From Takifugu bimaculatus (Eukaryota; Chordata; Actinopteri; Tetraodontiformes; Tetraodontidae): DNA of 64,000 bases. Location: assembly GCA_004026145.2 (NCBI GenBank), contig CP034985.2, forward strand, positions 3,805,481 to 3,869,480. Reading direction: 5' to 3'. Under the pieces are notes generated by a model. The model was not told where the DNA came from and ran no database searches. It saw only the letters and a program-made list of their open reading frames with translations. A program made the translations under genes and the position numbers. Of the stretch, positions 36,197-48,470 are shown one piece after another (position 1 is the first letter of the stretch; each line of letters begins with the position of its first letter).

Positions 36197-36385
36197 ATCC
36201 TTGTATAATTAAGCCTCCTTACCCAAACCCTAACCATCCCAACTAACCCCCTAGCCTTACCCATAACCCTAATCCTAAACCCAATTCTCAGCTCCACCTC
36301 AACACCACGTCTTACCCCTCCAATGGTCCTCTGAATTTGGGACGACCAGCTGAAATGGCCCCACTTAGCAAAAATGTCCTCCCGT
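36192..36385 (-). repeat. CA/GT-linked interspersed repeat, copy B
   Basis: Downstream of the (AC)n array are degenerate CCCTAACC/CCCTAATCC words, then CTTACCCCTCCAATGGTCCT, CTGAATTTGGGACGACCAGC and ATGGCCCCACTTAG. Read on the minus strand the block order matches copy A at 12725-13005 (GTGGGGCC, CCCAAATTCAGAGGA, AGGGGTAAG, then GGTTAG words and GT repeat). The two copies are inverted relative to each other and 23 kb apart. Confidence 0.5.
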
Positions 36386-38301
36386 TGCTAACAGATGAAG
36401 CAGTTTGTTGTGATTTTAGATAACGACCTGGCGATCTCCAAGAAGCTCCGCACCTGCAGATTTCTCTTCCCACAATTTGCTCTCCGCTCTTCCCCACACC
36501 TGCGGGAGTGCGTGGCTGCCTGATGCTAGCTGGATACGAGGATGCACCAATTATTTGAGGATAAATCATTGTCTTTTCCCAGTTATATGATTTATTGCTG
36601 TTTTTCCCTCAGCGGAATGTGCTTAAGCATAAAAACAGAAACAGTAAATGTATGACTAGCTATAGACGCTTTAATCACCAACTAACTGCAGGGTATTTAA
36701 CTCCAAATGTCATGCTTGTTTGAAATCCTGCTATATTTTCCTGCACATGTGGTGAACTTATTGTAAGAGTCATCAAAATGGTTTGGATTCAATCAGACCT
36801 GATGGTGACCTCATGGTAGCACAGCCCATCAGCGTTAATGTTCTGTCTGGGACTTTCATCTCTGTTCGCATCATGGCAGCTGTGTGCTCGCGCTCCATTG
36901 CTTTGGTCTGAGCGTTTGCTGTCGCCTCAGGGTGCCCGGGTCCTGCAGTACGCGACGGTAAATCCTCCCGAGTTCTGATGGCTATTGATTATGTATTCAC
37001 GTCCAGCCTCCTGCCCATGGAAAAAGGCTCGGACCTCCCCTCTCTCATCACCCTCTCCCTGTTCAGAGCTGCTCTTTTAGCAGCCTTCCTGCTAATGTCG
37101 CATCACACGGCCTTCAGTGCAGGAGGCTGGAGCCGCTCCTTATTTTCTCAGCATTTCTTCCATGAAACAAACAAAATGACCTCTTCATTTATTCATCACT
37201 TTCTCCAGACTGTGGTTCCTTTATCTCCTTTATTTGCCAAATGTTGTCCTCCTTTCCTCTCTAACCTGTCAATTGCCCGGTCTCTTTGGAGCCTAAAAGG
37301 CTCCTTGGCTCTAATGGCCGCCCACCGAGGGAGTGTGCAAGCATGCTCCGGTAATGTGTCGCCCCTGATCAAGGTAATGCATGCAGAGGGGCCTGCAAAT
37401 GTGAATTAAATGTTTCCCCTTAGCGGAGAGTTTAAATTCAGCCAGCAAAGCGCTCCGTGGACCTCGTGGTGTTAGCAAACAAACTAAAGGGGAAAAAAGG
37501 CAGCGCCTAAGGGGAGTGAGAGGGAAGCTGCAATCACAGTTTAACACAATCACTGCTTCTCTGTCTCTTAGAAAACTCGCCGGAGGCAAATCAAAGGTTT
37601 TAATTCAGAATGAGATAAAACATTATTGCATTATTGACGACCATTTCAACACGACCAGTTTAGAGCTGTAACCTCAGCAACAATCATGCCAAACATGACC
37701 TTCGTCCTGCTGTGGATGACATTTCTATCATATTTATTCAAATGTGTCCGAGGAGGCATGAGGCTCCAGCTCCCAAAAAACTAGCTACAAAACATTCGCT
37801 AATATCTGTCTTTTTAAGTTGGGGGTTTCTCCAAGTTTCTGTTGAGCTAGCTTCCATGTTGCTTTCCCATGTTTGCTACTGTGTTTCTGCAGCCGCATGC
37901 GCGATGATCATCCCTTTCGCTGTGAATGGAGCCCGCATAATCAGAGTTCTTGATCCACCATGAGGAACCTTTACATGGATCACCAAAAGATCTGCTAAAT
38001 GAGAGAAAGAATGTGGAGGGTTGTTAGACTGAACCTGCTTTAAGGGATTAGGTCCCAAGGTTTGGTGTGAATGTTCCTATAGAGATAGAAAAACAAGGTC
38101 CACAATGTTGTGTGGGCGTGCATGGGATTGTGCACGTTCGTGTGTCTGCGTGACAGCAGCAGAGATAAAGATAGAAAGCTGATTTATTTTCAATTTTCAG
38201 TGTGAAAGTGGGATTGAGTGAGCGTGGGTGTCAACTTGTGCGCGTTTCTGAGAGACCTGCTTTCGAATTTTCTTGTTTGGAAAATGGTACTTTGAACACC
38301 A
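36386..38301. other. non-coding stretch
   Basis: No gene recognised. 36978-37409 (+) is open for 143 codons without a domain I know. 37280-37450 is a candidate conserved non-coding element by its long unique, motif-rich texture only. Confidence 0.4.
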
Positions 38302-38360
38302 GTGTGTGTGTGCGTGCGTGCGTGCGTGCGTGTGCATGCGTGCGTGCGTGCGTGTCTGTG
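38302..38360. repeat. (TGCG)n array
   Basis: A short GT run passes into TGCG units with one CATG interruption. CpG-rich, alternating purine-pyrimidine and Z-DNA-prone. It explains the cysteine/valine-rich open frames here. Confidence 0.9.
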
Positions 38361-40513
38361 TGCCTGTACGTATGCATGTGGGGGATTATTATGAGCATTG
38401 TGAGGAAGAAAGCTATGACGATGCAGGTAAACACCTTTTTACTCAAGAGATCTGTTAGCGTGCACGTTAGTGTGTGCCGAAGGATCCATAACACGGAGAT
38501 CCCTGGCTCACCCTCTTCTTGGTGATTTAGAAATCTATCGATTCTGAAGCCCCCCGTTGCTGTTTCCCCCCCCCCCACTTTTTCATAAATAGTGGATCAG
38601 ACTCACTATGGCTTCTGTTTGTTTAGCGCTGGTCCTCCCGCGGGCTGTTTATACTGACATTTCCACCAGCTTTTCATTTCTCTGCACCTCTGCAGAGGAA
38701 CAGAGGCAGCAGATCTAAAGATAATGACAACGATAAGGTGCCCACGGGCACTAAAACAACAGGAGTAATACAAAAAAGGATTGGCCCCGATCGAAGGAGG
38801 AAATGAGACAATAACTGACAGAGGATCAGTTAAGAAACGACACAAAAGCCTCATTTTCATAGATTTCATAGCAGGTCGAGACACGGTTTCGCTCACTTGC
38901 CTCCGAGTTGATCATTGGACATTTCCAATATATGTAAAATATGTGCAAATACTTTATTTTACGCTGATTACAAAAGAAAAACATCTTGCTGATTTGCTGG
39001 AAAAACTAACTATTTTCAGAAATAACTCGACCAATTAGCTCAAGGGACCCAGGACTAAGCCTTGAGGAACACGCCTGCTAATGTTTGCTGTGTAAGGGAG
39101 GAAACATTTACAGTTGGATTAGAGCAGGTTCAGCATGAGACGGCGGTTTCAGGATGAACTGAAACAGCTCAGGTTTTTAAACTTTAAACTTTAAGCAAAG
39201 TCACTTATACGCAGGTGTGATTTTCAGGTAGCTCTGCTCCACCCCTGAGCGCCGCTGTTGCTTTAGCATTAATTGATTGTTCCGTTCGGTCCCATTCATC
39301 AACTTCCTGGCCGGTGGCCATAAATCTAACTAATCAGGCCACATCGACACGTGTCCCCCTGCAGATATCCTGCAGCCAAAGTCACTCGACCCCCTCTGCA
39401 CCCGGTTCCACTGCAAACTAGCATTTAGCAGCGTCTACTGTTATGATTGCAGACACAACCACGTGTTCCTCATCCCGACGTTCACTAACGATGGTTGTTT
39501 AATCTTACAAATGATGCATGTTTTTAATTGAATTTACTTCATTTCTTATTTGTCAAGCATATTTAAATGTTGCCTTTTCATGTACCAGAGTTAGCCTCAA
39601 GCTAATCTACATGGACAGTCATGATGAATATCATCCGTTTTGGAATATATTTCCATGGAAATGTTCAGCGCCTGCTCGGGTTCTTTGCAAATAATAATGA
39701 GCAGAATTACAGTGACGAACAGCCGCATTTACAACAACGCTGACGATGAAGATGACGATGATGCTAATCAGCATAACGAGGATGGTGTCTCCTCTGAATG
39801 TATCAAGAAGGCAGCGAGTTTTCCGTGATAAGAAGCACATTTCACAGCTCTTTTTTAGCTTATACCTGCTCATGCTTGGTTTTCAGGGCACCTGACACCA
39901 TTAGCTGTGCATTATGTTGTGCTATTTTTACACTTTTCCATCAGATATATCAGAATAAATCACACCTGGGATCACTGTTACGGTGTAAAACCGGGTTTTC
40001 TGACAGCATGTGGCAGATTTAAAGAGGGTGGTACATTTTTGTACGTTTAAAAGGTGACATAAATAACATATCTGTGCCTGTTTGAAGGCTAATTGTGGTG
40101 TTAATTATGTGACGTGCTTTGACTGCAGTGCCAGCAGAGGCAGGGCGGAGTTTAATAACCTGATGGTGTTGACTGATCCTTCGGAGAGGGAGCAGATCTG
40201 TGCCGATGGTATCCAGCTGGAAACATCTATCTGAGGTTGTTTATGCGGGACCTTTGGGACAAATACAATAACGGCAATTTACAAGTTCTGTTGACTGCAG
40301 AAGGAGACGCCGTGAACGCTGTGGAGTAATTGATAGCTCATCTGCATAACAAGGCAATAAAAAAAGACTTCCGCACATTATAAATCAATAAACTCGCAGA
40401 TGTTTAATACTTCATCAGGCAGAACTGTGGTAAACAGCAGATTTAATCATAAAGACGGCAGATCAAACCTGACACCGTTGCCATGCAGTTACACGAGTGT
40501 ATATTTGGATATA
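38361..40513. other. non-coding stretch
   Basis: C run at 38567-38576. 39720-39770 has GATGA/GACGATGA-type short repeats. Nothing else recognised. Confidence 0.5.
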
Positions 40514-40568
40514 ATGAATCGAACTTCGGAGCATTTATGGATTTTGTTCCCTATTTTTGCACTACTGG
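40514..40568 (+). CDS. possible signal-peptide first exon
   Basis: ATG at 40514 reads MNRTSEHLWILFPIFALL and a split glycine, then meets G|GTAAGT at 40569, a strong splice donor leaving a phase-1 intron. A short polar start, a hydrophobic core and a phase-1 split at the end of the signal sequence is the usual layout of exon 1 in secreted or GPI-anchored Ig-superfamily proteins. IgLON genes (LSAMP, NTM, OPCML) use alternative first exons of this style in very long introns. The reading frame is also open upstream from an ATG at 40400, and the 40514 ATG has a weak context (A at -3, A at +4). The gene family is inferred only. Confidence 0.3.
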
Positions 40569-40574
40569 GTAAGT

Positions 40575-43537
40575 TTGATCAACTCTTGCTGAGCTTTTAG
40601 CCCTTTTCTCATGAAGGATTCTCTGTGACAGTCAATGAAAAGGGAGGCTAATCGCTTTTCACTGCACAGAACCTGAATCAAACCTTCTCCTTTGTGCTTC
40701 TGAAGGTTTCCGGCATGTTTTTTTAGGGGAACACAGCTGCAGCTGTGAAGGGGAGATAACGTATGGAAACGAGCTGCGCGCCGGTCGTCTGTCGGTGGCG
40801 TCGCGTTGCTAAACGGGCTAAAACTCTCTGATCCTGGTGCGAAACACACTGAAAGATAGCTCTCCAGATAACAGGGGAGCCAAAGTTTTTACCCAAATGT
40901 GTTTGTTCATTAGCATACAGGACAAAGAAGCGCTGCTGATGGGTTAGCATCTTCCCTGATGCTTCCCTGACTGACAATTCGGGAACGTAGCACATTCCCA
41001 GGCTGTGTTCGGTCGCTAAAAAGAGCAATGGTGGCCTGTCAGAGAGGAAATGAGGGGATACGATGCACAACGAATGCATTTTTCTGGTACAAAATATCTT
41101 TTATTCTCTTTTGCTCTGAGGATGATAAATAAACCTATAAACCAAACTTTCTAAGGGAAAGTTCAAGATTTAATGGGTTCGAACCTCTAACCTACATAAA
41201 CCTCTGTTCTCCTCCCCATATAAACCCTCCCCGCTCCCCTCTGTGCCAGTTTGTCTGATCTTTTAGTGCCTAATGGTTTCCCAGTTTAGCTTCCCAGCAT
41301 GTTGTTTTGGGGGTTTTGGTTTTTTCCCACCCAGCTGGTTGAAAACAAGGTTTTGTGAATGATTTCTACCTCAGGGTGGGAACATGGCAGTGTCCTGAAG
41401 ACCATCTAAAGCATTACTGCATTATCCTAATAAAAAGGACAGGATTTACAGCATCAAGGACTAAATTAGAGGACTATAGATCGATGGGGGCATGAAGAAG
41501 TGAGGAGGACGTTTCCCCAGCTGCTATCAGGGAGACAGTACTCATATCTCCCCTCTCACCCTGTCAGGAACAATGTGGAATACTGAAAAGCAACCATAGC
41601 AACGCTATCTTGGCTGACAGCACAAGGCTAAATTAGTTACAAAGCTTTGATCCACACTTGCATTTAGCTAATTTCCCACCAAATTACCCTCCCAATTCAT
41701 CTCACAAGTTGCATTCCAATTTGTCTCCCTTTTTTCCAGGATTCTTTGCGCCCTGTTGGTTCCAGATATGCATCTGGAAGAGCACAGATGCGGCGTTGTT
41801 TGCCGTGCCAGGAGCCTCTAATCCCTGCAGATGCGTTGGTTTCCCCAGAGCTGGTGAAAGTGACGGGCCTCTGCCCACCATTTGGACATACTGCTCACTA
41901 ATGACACAGAAAAGCACCAGGAGGCCGCTCAGCTGGGGACGCGTCCTGTCGCACGCTGGCGTCCCCTGAACGGCACTCAACGGGACGGGAGGGGGGACTT
42001 TGGTGCAATAACCTGATCCTTCTTTCCAGAACCGTTCTCGTTTTGTCTCAGACTTCACGATTAATACCCAGTTATAAAGAGAAGGATTTCCTCCGGGAGG
42101 AAAATGTCAGCTATGACCAAAACAAACAATAATCTGCGTAGCTGTCTGCGGGTATGACGGGCTCCGTAGCTGCGCGCTGACCTGCGGAGCCCTCCTGGGC
42201 TGTATTTTCCAACCCATCAGATGATGCTATTTGCAGCTCGGGCCATGAGCAGAAACAACGTGACATTCTGAAACCAGCCCAGCATTCCAAAAGTCCATTC
42301 TCATTCCCCCCATGTGCCTGCAGCATTTTGTTTTTAGATTCTCTACACACGACACGGAGGTTAGCATTTAGAACTGTGAATTTGGCGCCTGCTGTCCTTA
42401 ACTTCCCTTGTTACTTGTTTACTCGTGCATGTTAGTCGCCTCTACTGGAAGAGAACGGAGGTGATAAACACGCCTAGTCGAGTGTTACCAAAGTGTGTTA
42501 CCAAACCAAATATTTAAATGGTAAAGATGAACCCTTAAAAAGCTTTCCATCGATCCATTTCAAAAACGTGGCAGAAACCTGCAGCTAGACCCCCCAAACG
42601 AGCAGCAGCGGCAGGAAAAGGCGCATTTTCTGCCTGAAACATATTAACGCGGTGATCTCGCCGCAGCCATTATTCCACCATCGGAGTTGTGGATTCTAAA
42701 CGTGAGCATTAGCCTAGCTAGCATGACTAGCGACAGAAACACTATAAACTACAAAGTTTCTTAAAGAGGGTTCTTAGATGAATCGTAAAAGTGGAGAGGT
42801 AGTCATCCTCCTGTTCCCGGAGCTGGTTCCACATCCGCATCTGATAATTAAAGTCTTCTGAGCTGCAAACTTTTAAGCGGCAGCATTTTAGTCTCTTTTT
42901 GGGATCTTTCATAAGCTACGGACATTCATTGTGTTTTCTCCCAGCGCGTGGTTATTCAGCCCGGTGATGCTGCCCACACCGCGGTCCCCAGACCTGCTGC
43001 CTGCAGAAGAACAATGAATCACAGTGAGGATGGAGGCCAGTTCCTCCAGCCTTCCGCTGCACCCCAGTCAGAATCGTGCACATATAATTTTGTGAAATCT
43101 AAATTGAATCTGGGGGGGGGCGGGCGCAGACCGCTCGTACGCTAACGAATATGTTTCAGTACAAAAAGGAGGAACGGAGAATTCAATATGTTCATCCAAA
43201 TGAGAAGGTATTTGGACGCAGACAGAGCCGAATCACTGGGGCGAGTTCTGGGGAGGAGATGAAGGGATTAGTGGGAAAACAGTGAAAAGGGGGAGAGGCA
43301 GGAGAGGAAGAGGAGGGAGGAGGAAGGTTTGGCAATAACAGAAACTGGGTAGAGCTGTTTAAAACCTCCAGCGTGTTTCTGGCTGCGTTGGAAAATGGGA
43401 AAAAAAATTAGCCTCTGAGTACAGGAGCTGGTAGAGCGATGAGAGGGGCAAATGTTACCCCCCCCCCCCCACACACACACACACATGTGTGCCAATGGGT
43501 CGCTGTTTACATTTAAAAAGGGCCAAGAAGAGAGAAA
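40575..43537. other. non-coding stretch
   Basis: If the exon at 40514 is real, this is its intron. No other gene recognised. 41658-42060 is open on both strands for 103-118 codons without known motifs. Confidence 0.45.
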
Positions 43538-43568
43538 AAGTCTGTAATGAAAGTTTCATTACAGACTT
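43538..43568. repeat. perfect 15-bp arm palindrome with 1-bp centre
   Basis: AAGTCTGTAATGAAA (43538-43552) is the exact reverse complement of 43554-43568, with a single G between them. Long palindromes with almost no spacer are unstable in replication and usually rare. It is flanked by C runs (43450-43460 and 43590-43600) and a G run (43637-43647). Confidence 0.95.
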
Positions 43569-45895
43569 CCGCACTCGCGCTTTTATCATGCCCCCCCCCC
43601 ACATCACACATGTACAGCAGGGAGCAGCGTTAGGAGGGGGGGGGGGGCGGTTGAAGCTTCAGAGAAAATGAGCCTGCTGGAGACGATGCGATGAAGAGTG
43701 GCCTCCCATCGCCATAAACACCGATCCCGTCTGACCGGGCTGAGCTGAGGCGAGCGGAGAATCCTGCTGTGGTCGCTTTGCATCTTTTCAGACAAGGTCA
43801 GACAAGGTCACGGAAACCCATCTGCTCTCTGCCGTCCCACCTTCAAGTCGGCCTCGGCAGAAGTGGAGTCGGATCCATGTTAATTCCTCGGCTATTTCTT
43901 GTTGTTATTCACTCGGATACAAAGACATTTCTCCCAGCGCCCCTCAGGGAAGGTGAAGGTCACGGCCCATTTAACAGCTTATGCTGACCCGAAGGGTCGC
44001 ACAATCCAATCGTGTGTAAAAGAACAGGAGCACAAAATAAGTAGCGAGTCATTAATGCTAGCTTGGAGTCGATGCACAGGAGTCAATAATTAGCCATTAA
44101 TGGACCTCCATATGTGTAGCTCCACCTTTAAAGAGCTTCCTAGTGTCACCATATTGATGGCACGTCCTGAAGGAATGATCCAGGAGAAGTTGGAAAGGCT
44201 TCCTACGTGGCCCTAATGAGCAACTGTTGCCTGGTAGGTATTGCGCCGCGCATTCACCATGACCGTGATATGTGACGCTAATAAGACAGGACTTGAGCTC
44301 TAGTTCAACTTTCCTCCTTCTACCTTCACTCAGAGTGATGATAGCTACAGGGTACCCCACGGAGCAGCTCCAGGGCCCACATACGTAGACGCTGTAGCTA
44401 CACTGAACCCACTTAATGAGAAACCTTCACTCGACCGAGGCAACAGGCGGGAATCCAAGAAATCCCTGTTCACTGTCACAGGAGAAAAGATTTCTTATTT
44501 AAAAGAAGCTCCAAAGAAGCGTTGTGTCGTTGTCCACCTGTGTCTCCTCACCAAGTGCTCCTCGCTGGTGTCGACGGCCAGCCTTTTAGCGTTTCTCTCT
44601 CCTTCCTCTCCGGGCTCCTGCACAGCGGCTCCTAACAGTGGCCCCTCTCTTATCTCTTTCACAGTCGTGTTGACAATGGGGCCGAGGACGTATCCCTGTG
44701 GAGTGCCGCGGTCACAGAGAGCGGGATGCAGGACTACTGTAGCTGCTGCCCTTTTGATTGTTGTATTTTATATGCTGCTTTTAAACTGTCTATCTTTTTT
44801 TTTTAATGTTTTTTGGTCGTTTATGTCTGTTGTTGTGGTTTTATAACCTTCTTGGATGAACTTTACCTTCAAATTCAGGATTAAACCGCCACCGTAGAAG
44901 GTACCAGAGACACAAGTGCTCTCTGGTTGGCTGAGCGTGGAAACAAAACATCAGGAACTCGGATCTGAAACCGGTTTCCCTTCATCAGCAAGATAGCGAG
45001 AAGTAGAGACGAATGGGTCGATGTTCGGTCAATTATCCCGATAACCGAGAAAAGTCACCGCAGCACCGTCTTCTTTTTTCCTTCCTGACGCAAAACAGTT
45101 ATTTTGGGCCTGACAACCGGAGCAGGGCCGACTGCAGACGGATTTTTAGAAATGCAGCGTGCAACGAGGACGTGACTCGGAGTATTTGGCCAGAACTGGG
45201 AGCAGGTGGCCGGTAAGGGAGCGGCGCTCACCTCGTGGCTCCCATAAATCCCTAATGCGCTCATTAATATGTGCATTCGTCTAATCACAGGCTTGGCCGG
45301 GCTTCAGCTTAGCTCCCAGAGAGCTGTCTGTTTCTGTCGAACGTGCACGTCCTCCACGCTTCCAAACGCTGCTAGCTAACACCGGTGCCATCGGAGGAAT
45401 TTTGTCAACACCTTTATTGGTTTGTTTTTGGTGTGTTGGTGTGTTACGTCCCACTGGGGCTTTTCATCACCAACAAAGGTAAACTGAGAGAAGAAAAAGG
45501 AAACGGGGGCCTTTGATTGCACCATCTCCTCCGCCACCATGGTCTTTGTCTCTCTCTCTTGAGGCAGAACACAGACGCCCCTTTCACACATGCACTGTAC
45601 TGGCTTCCGTTCATGCGTATGTGTGAATGCAAATGTCTGACTGAACTCCAGATGAACCCGCATGCGTGAAAACAGCCAGAGAGCCTTAATGGCAGGGATG
45701 CGGAGCAACGAGTGGCTGTGTGGGCGCATGAGGAAATATGAATGGCTGCGCATGAGCTACAACAACTGGAGAGAGAATTAAACTGAGCGGTCAGCATCTC
45801 CAACATCTGTGAGCACATCAGATGCTAATCAGCCGCGGCTACATGTGTGAAAGGAGCTCTGATCTGATTCGCAAGAGACTAAAAGAAGCATCTTA
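43569..45895. other. non-coding stretch
   Basis: Includes a short direct repeat of GTCAGACAAG near 43789-43808. 45010-45260 is CpG-richer. 45240-45290 (CTAATGCGCTCATTAATATG) has a homeodomain-site look. 44568-44846 (+) ends in a hydrophobic run but no gene is recognised. Confidence 0.4.
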
Positions 45896-46861
45896 ACTAG
45901 GAATGTCCTGATCCAGTTTTTTCTTTTCCTCTTTCTCTCTGCAAAGCACAGATCGGACCCTGGTGCTAAATAAACCCTCTCGCCCACGTCTGATCCGATA
46001 CAGTTCGCCGATACACAGTCGCAGCACTGACTTCAAGTTGGACTACATTAAAGTTATTAACAGCAAAGCTTCTTTTGAAATTAATTCCATGCTAAAGACA
46101 TCTGCAGATGCGTTCTCTTTACAGTCCGCCCGGCAATGAAAGGGCCGCCGCCTACCGCCACCATTCAGAAGAGGAATCGGGACCAAATCTAACGCCAAAC
46201 GTTGACCGCCACTGACATCAAAATGTCGGGTTTTTGAGCTCATGGCCGTTCAATCTGTTTGCCATTCGTTAAGGTTTGTTAAGGTACATTTCGCGATCTT
46301 TCGAGCTAGCCTAGCTTGACAAGCCTCCTCTAGCTCCCACACTTCTGCTGCCACACTGGGGACATGAACAGGCACGTTCCCGATCCGATCCGATTACTAT
46401 CGAAAAGGCTGATATCCGATACTTTGGAGCGTTCCACTGGCAGCTCATGTCCACAAAGCAGTTTTTAAACTCTTGTGTGACCATCAGCCGATCTCTCTTA
46501 TCTGACCAAGGAGCTCACTCGGGCTTCCATCGTTAGCACATTAACGCCCTGCTCGATTCTGTTGGGCTCCGACGGATACTCCCTCCGAATCTGAGCGACG
46601 TTGGTAGCGACTGCGACGCCCCCGCGAAGAGTAGACATCGGTTTCTATACTTTGATCATAAACTGAGTGAAACACTGTGGAGATTCACACAGCTGATCTG
46701 TGGCGTGCGACGCTATTGGGCGAATTGAGCCGTGTTTTTTTGTTGTTTTCTTTGTTTCGTAACAACACGTCCGCCATCAGAAGCGAACGTTGAATCTCCC
46801 AGAAGCCTTTTATGCTCATTTTTGAGGCCTAAAGATTTCGGAGGATCTCTTCATTCCTAGT
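45896..46861. mobile_element. DNA transposon remnant with ACTAGGAATG ends
   Basis: The left end ACTAGGAATGTCCTGATCC (45896) matches the complement of the right end, which reads ACTAGGAATGAAGAGATCC on the minus strand (ending 46861). Ten terminal bases are identical, with more matches inward. Inside are repeated GATCCGAT and CCGATAC words (45970-46020 and 46380-46420), typical of the vertebrate repeat that begins TAGGGATGTCCCGATC. The 966-bp interior has no long transposase frame. I find no convincing target duplication, so the superfamily (possibly hAT) is open. Confidence 0.55.
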
Positions 46862-48267
46862 GCTGAAATGTGCCATACATGCCATCCACACCATATCCGC
46901 CCCAACCCCCGGCGCTGCACGGCTAGCGATCTCACAGATAACCCGCCACCTCACAAATTAGGACCGTCACTCAGAGCTGCACTCGTTCTGTAACAGCCAC
47001 AGATGTGTGACACCCCCCCACCCTATCCCACCCTGGGGGATTAAATTTAAACGGCAACTTTAAACACGTTTTTATTTGTGGAGGCAAGATAAATCGATGT
47101 CATTTAGTTTAGTGCGTAATCACACTGGTGGCATTTTAGCTTAGCGTAGCCGCTGATAACTTTCTTTGTCAAACAGCTTTTCTTTCTCATTAAGTCTAAA
47201 TGTCAGACCAAGCGACAGACCGGGGAGAGATGATGGTGTCGTTTAACCTGGCTGGCGACAGTAAACACAGGCACCATCAAGCATGAAGTGCTACAGGGGA
47301 CGACAACCTGAGAGCAGATGTCAGGTCCTCAGCGGGCCGTAAAGCTCGAGCTCACTCAAGTGAACTCAAAAAATGATGAAAGCTGTTGACTTTGAGGGAT
47401 CGCTGTGCAGATTTATGATAGAGAGCTTCTCCACGAGCTCAGATAATCAGCTTTTGTGCTACAAAACCCTCAGCAGCAGCTTTTGTTTAAATGTTTACAG
47501 TAGGTTGTTATGGAAACGCCTCAGCAACACACACGTAGGTGCAACCTCACTCTCCTACCACCCTAGCATTAACCAGCTAGCTATAGCACTAGTATAACAA
47601 TGCACATGTTATATCACCCATCAGGAAACAAGATTTTGCTGATGATGCTAGCTAGCTGAAGATAAAACGCAATGTTATAGCTGAGCTAACACGATAACTA
47701 CAAAAACAGCAACAGAAATAAACCTGTAACAACCTGAGATTCGTTACAACCTTGTTAAGCGATGCTTGTTTTAAAATTTCATTGCAGAAAGATTCGCGGG
47801 TATCATGGATTTAGTGACAAATATTCATAATAATGCTCAGGTGAAAGCAAATATTTGAGGGAAGAATCACAATCCAGAGTAGGAAGGACGATGTCCTTAA
47901 TAAGCACTCGGCACTGTGGTGTTTTCACTTAAGAAGAGAAATGGAACAGATCTGAACTCGTTCACATCTTACATCATCCATCGCATTACAAGAGGAAAAA
48001 CTTTCCAAAAGTAAACTTTTATGCTATTAAACTTTTATGTTATTAAAAGGTAAATGCAGTACAATCAGACTGCAACCCAGTCCGTAAGTTAGTGCACAGT
48101 AACATTTACTCTGAGGTTTAAAATATCAAAATGGAATCCTAACAACAGCATGCTGCTGATGCTGAAGTAAAGGCATTTGCTTTTTCTGCTGTTTATTATG
48201 AATAATTCAAGACCAGGAGGCATTTTTTTGAAGGGGGTATTGGTAAGTTACAGAATATTGAGATGCC
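46862..48267. other. unique non-coding stretch
   Basis: No gene recognised. AT-rich between 47740 and 48240, with a GCTAGCTAGCT word near 47649 and a short duplicated TATTAAACTTTTATG near 48023-48047. Confidence 0.5.
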
Positions 48268-48282
48268 AGCGACATCTGCTGG
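48268..48282 (-). promoter_or_regulatory. CTCF-like site, 14 of 15
   Basis: On the minus strand the 15-mer reads CCAGCAGATGTCGCT. It fits the core CTCF consensus CCASYAGRKGGCRSY except for one T in the GGC position. A second, perfect match in the same orientation lies 174 bp to the right. Confidence 0.4.
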
Positions 48283-48455
48283 ACTCGTGACAGGCAACAA
48301 AAAGAGAAATCATAGATTACATAACTAATATAAGGATGCTATCTAATAGGGGGATGCGAAAGGTTTCAGGATCCCCTCCGAAGTCTGTGGACTAGAATAA
48401 ACCGAGTGAAACACCTTTAAATCGCGCTGCAGGTTTAAGTTGCTGACAGTGCCGC

Positions 48456-48470
48456 GGCGCCATCTAGTGG
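48456..48470 (-). promoter_or_regulatory. CTCF site, perfect core match
   Basis: On the minus strand this reads CCACTAGATGGCGCC, matching CCASYAGRKGGCRSY at all 15 positions. CTCF would bind here and, with cohesin, could stop loop extrusion arriving from one side. In vivo binding is inferred. Confidence 0.6.

Noticed and set aside
36200..36280. interstitial telomere array
   Set aside because: CCCTAA-like words are scattered and degenerate, not tandem TTAGGG. They belong to the CA-linked repeat.
36978..37409. 143-codon plus-strand open frame
   Set aside because: No domain, no splice context and mixed hydrophobic/serine composition typical of chance frames.
39049..44720. GGACCCAGGACTAAGCCTTG (39047 area) and GGGGCCGAGGACGTATCCCT (44679 area) as copies of one repeat
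   Set aside because: Similarity is only about 60 per cent over 30 bases, too weak to claim without alignment.
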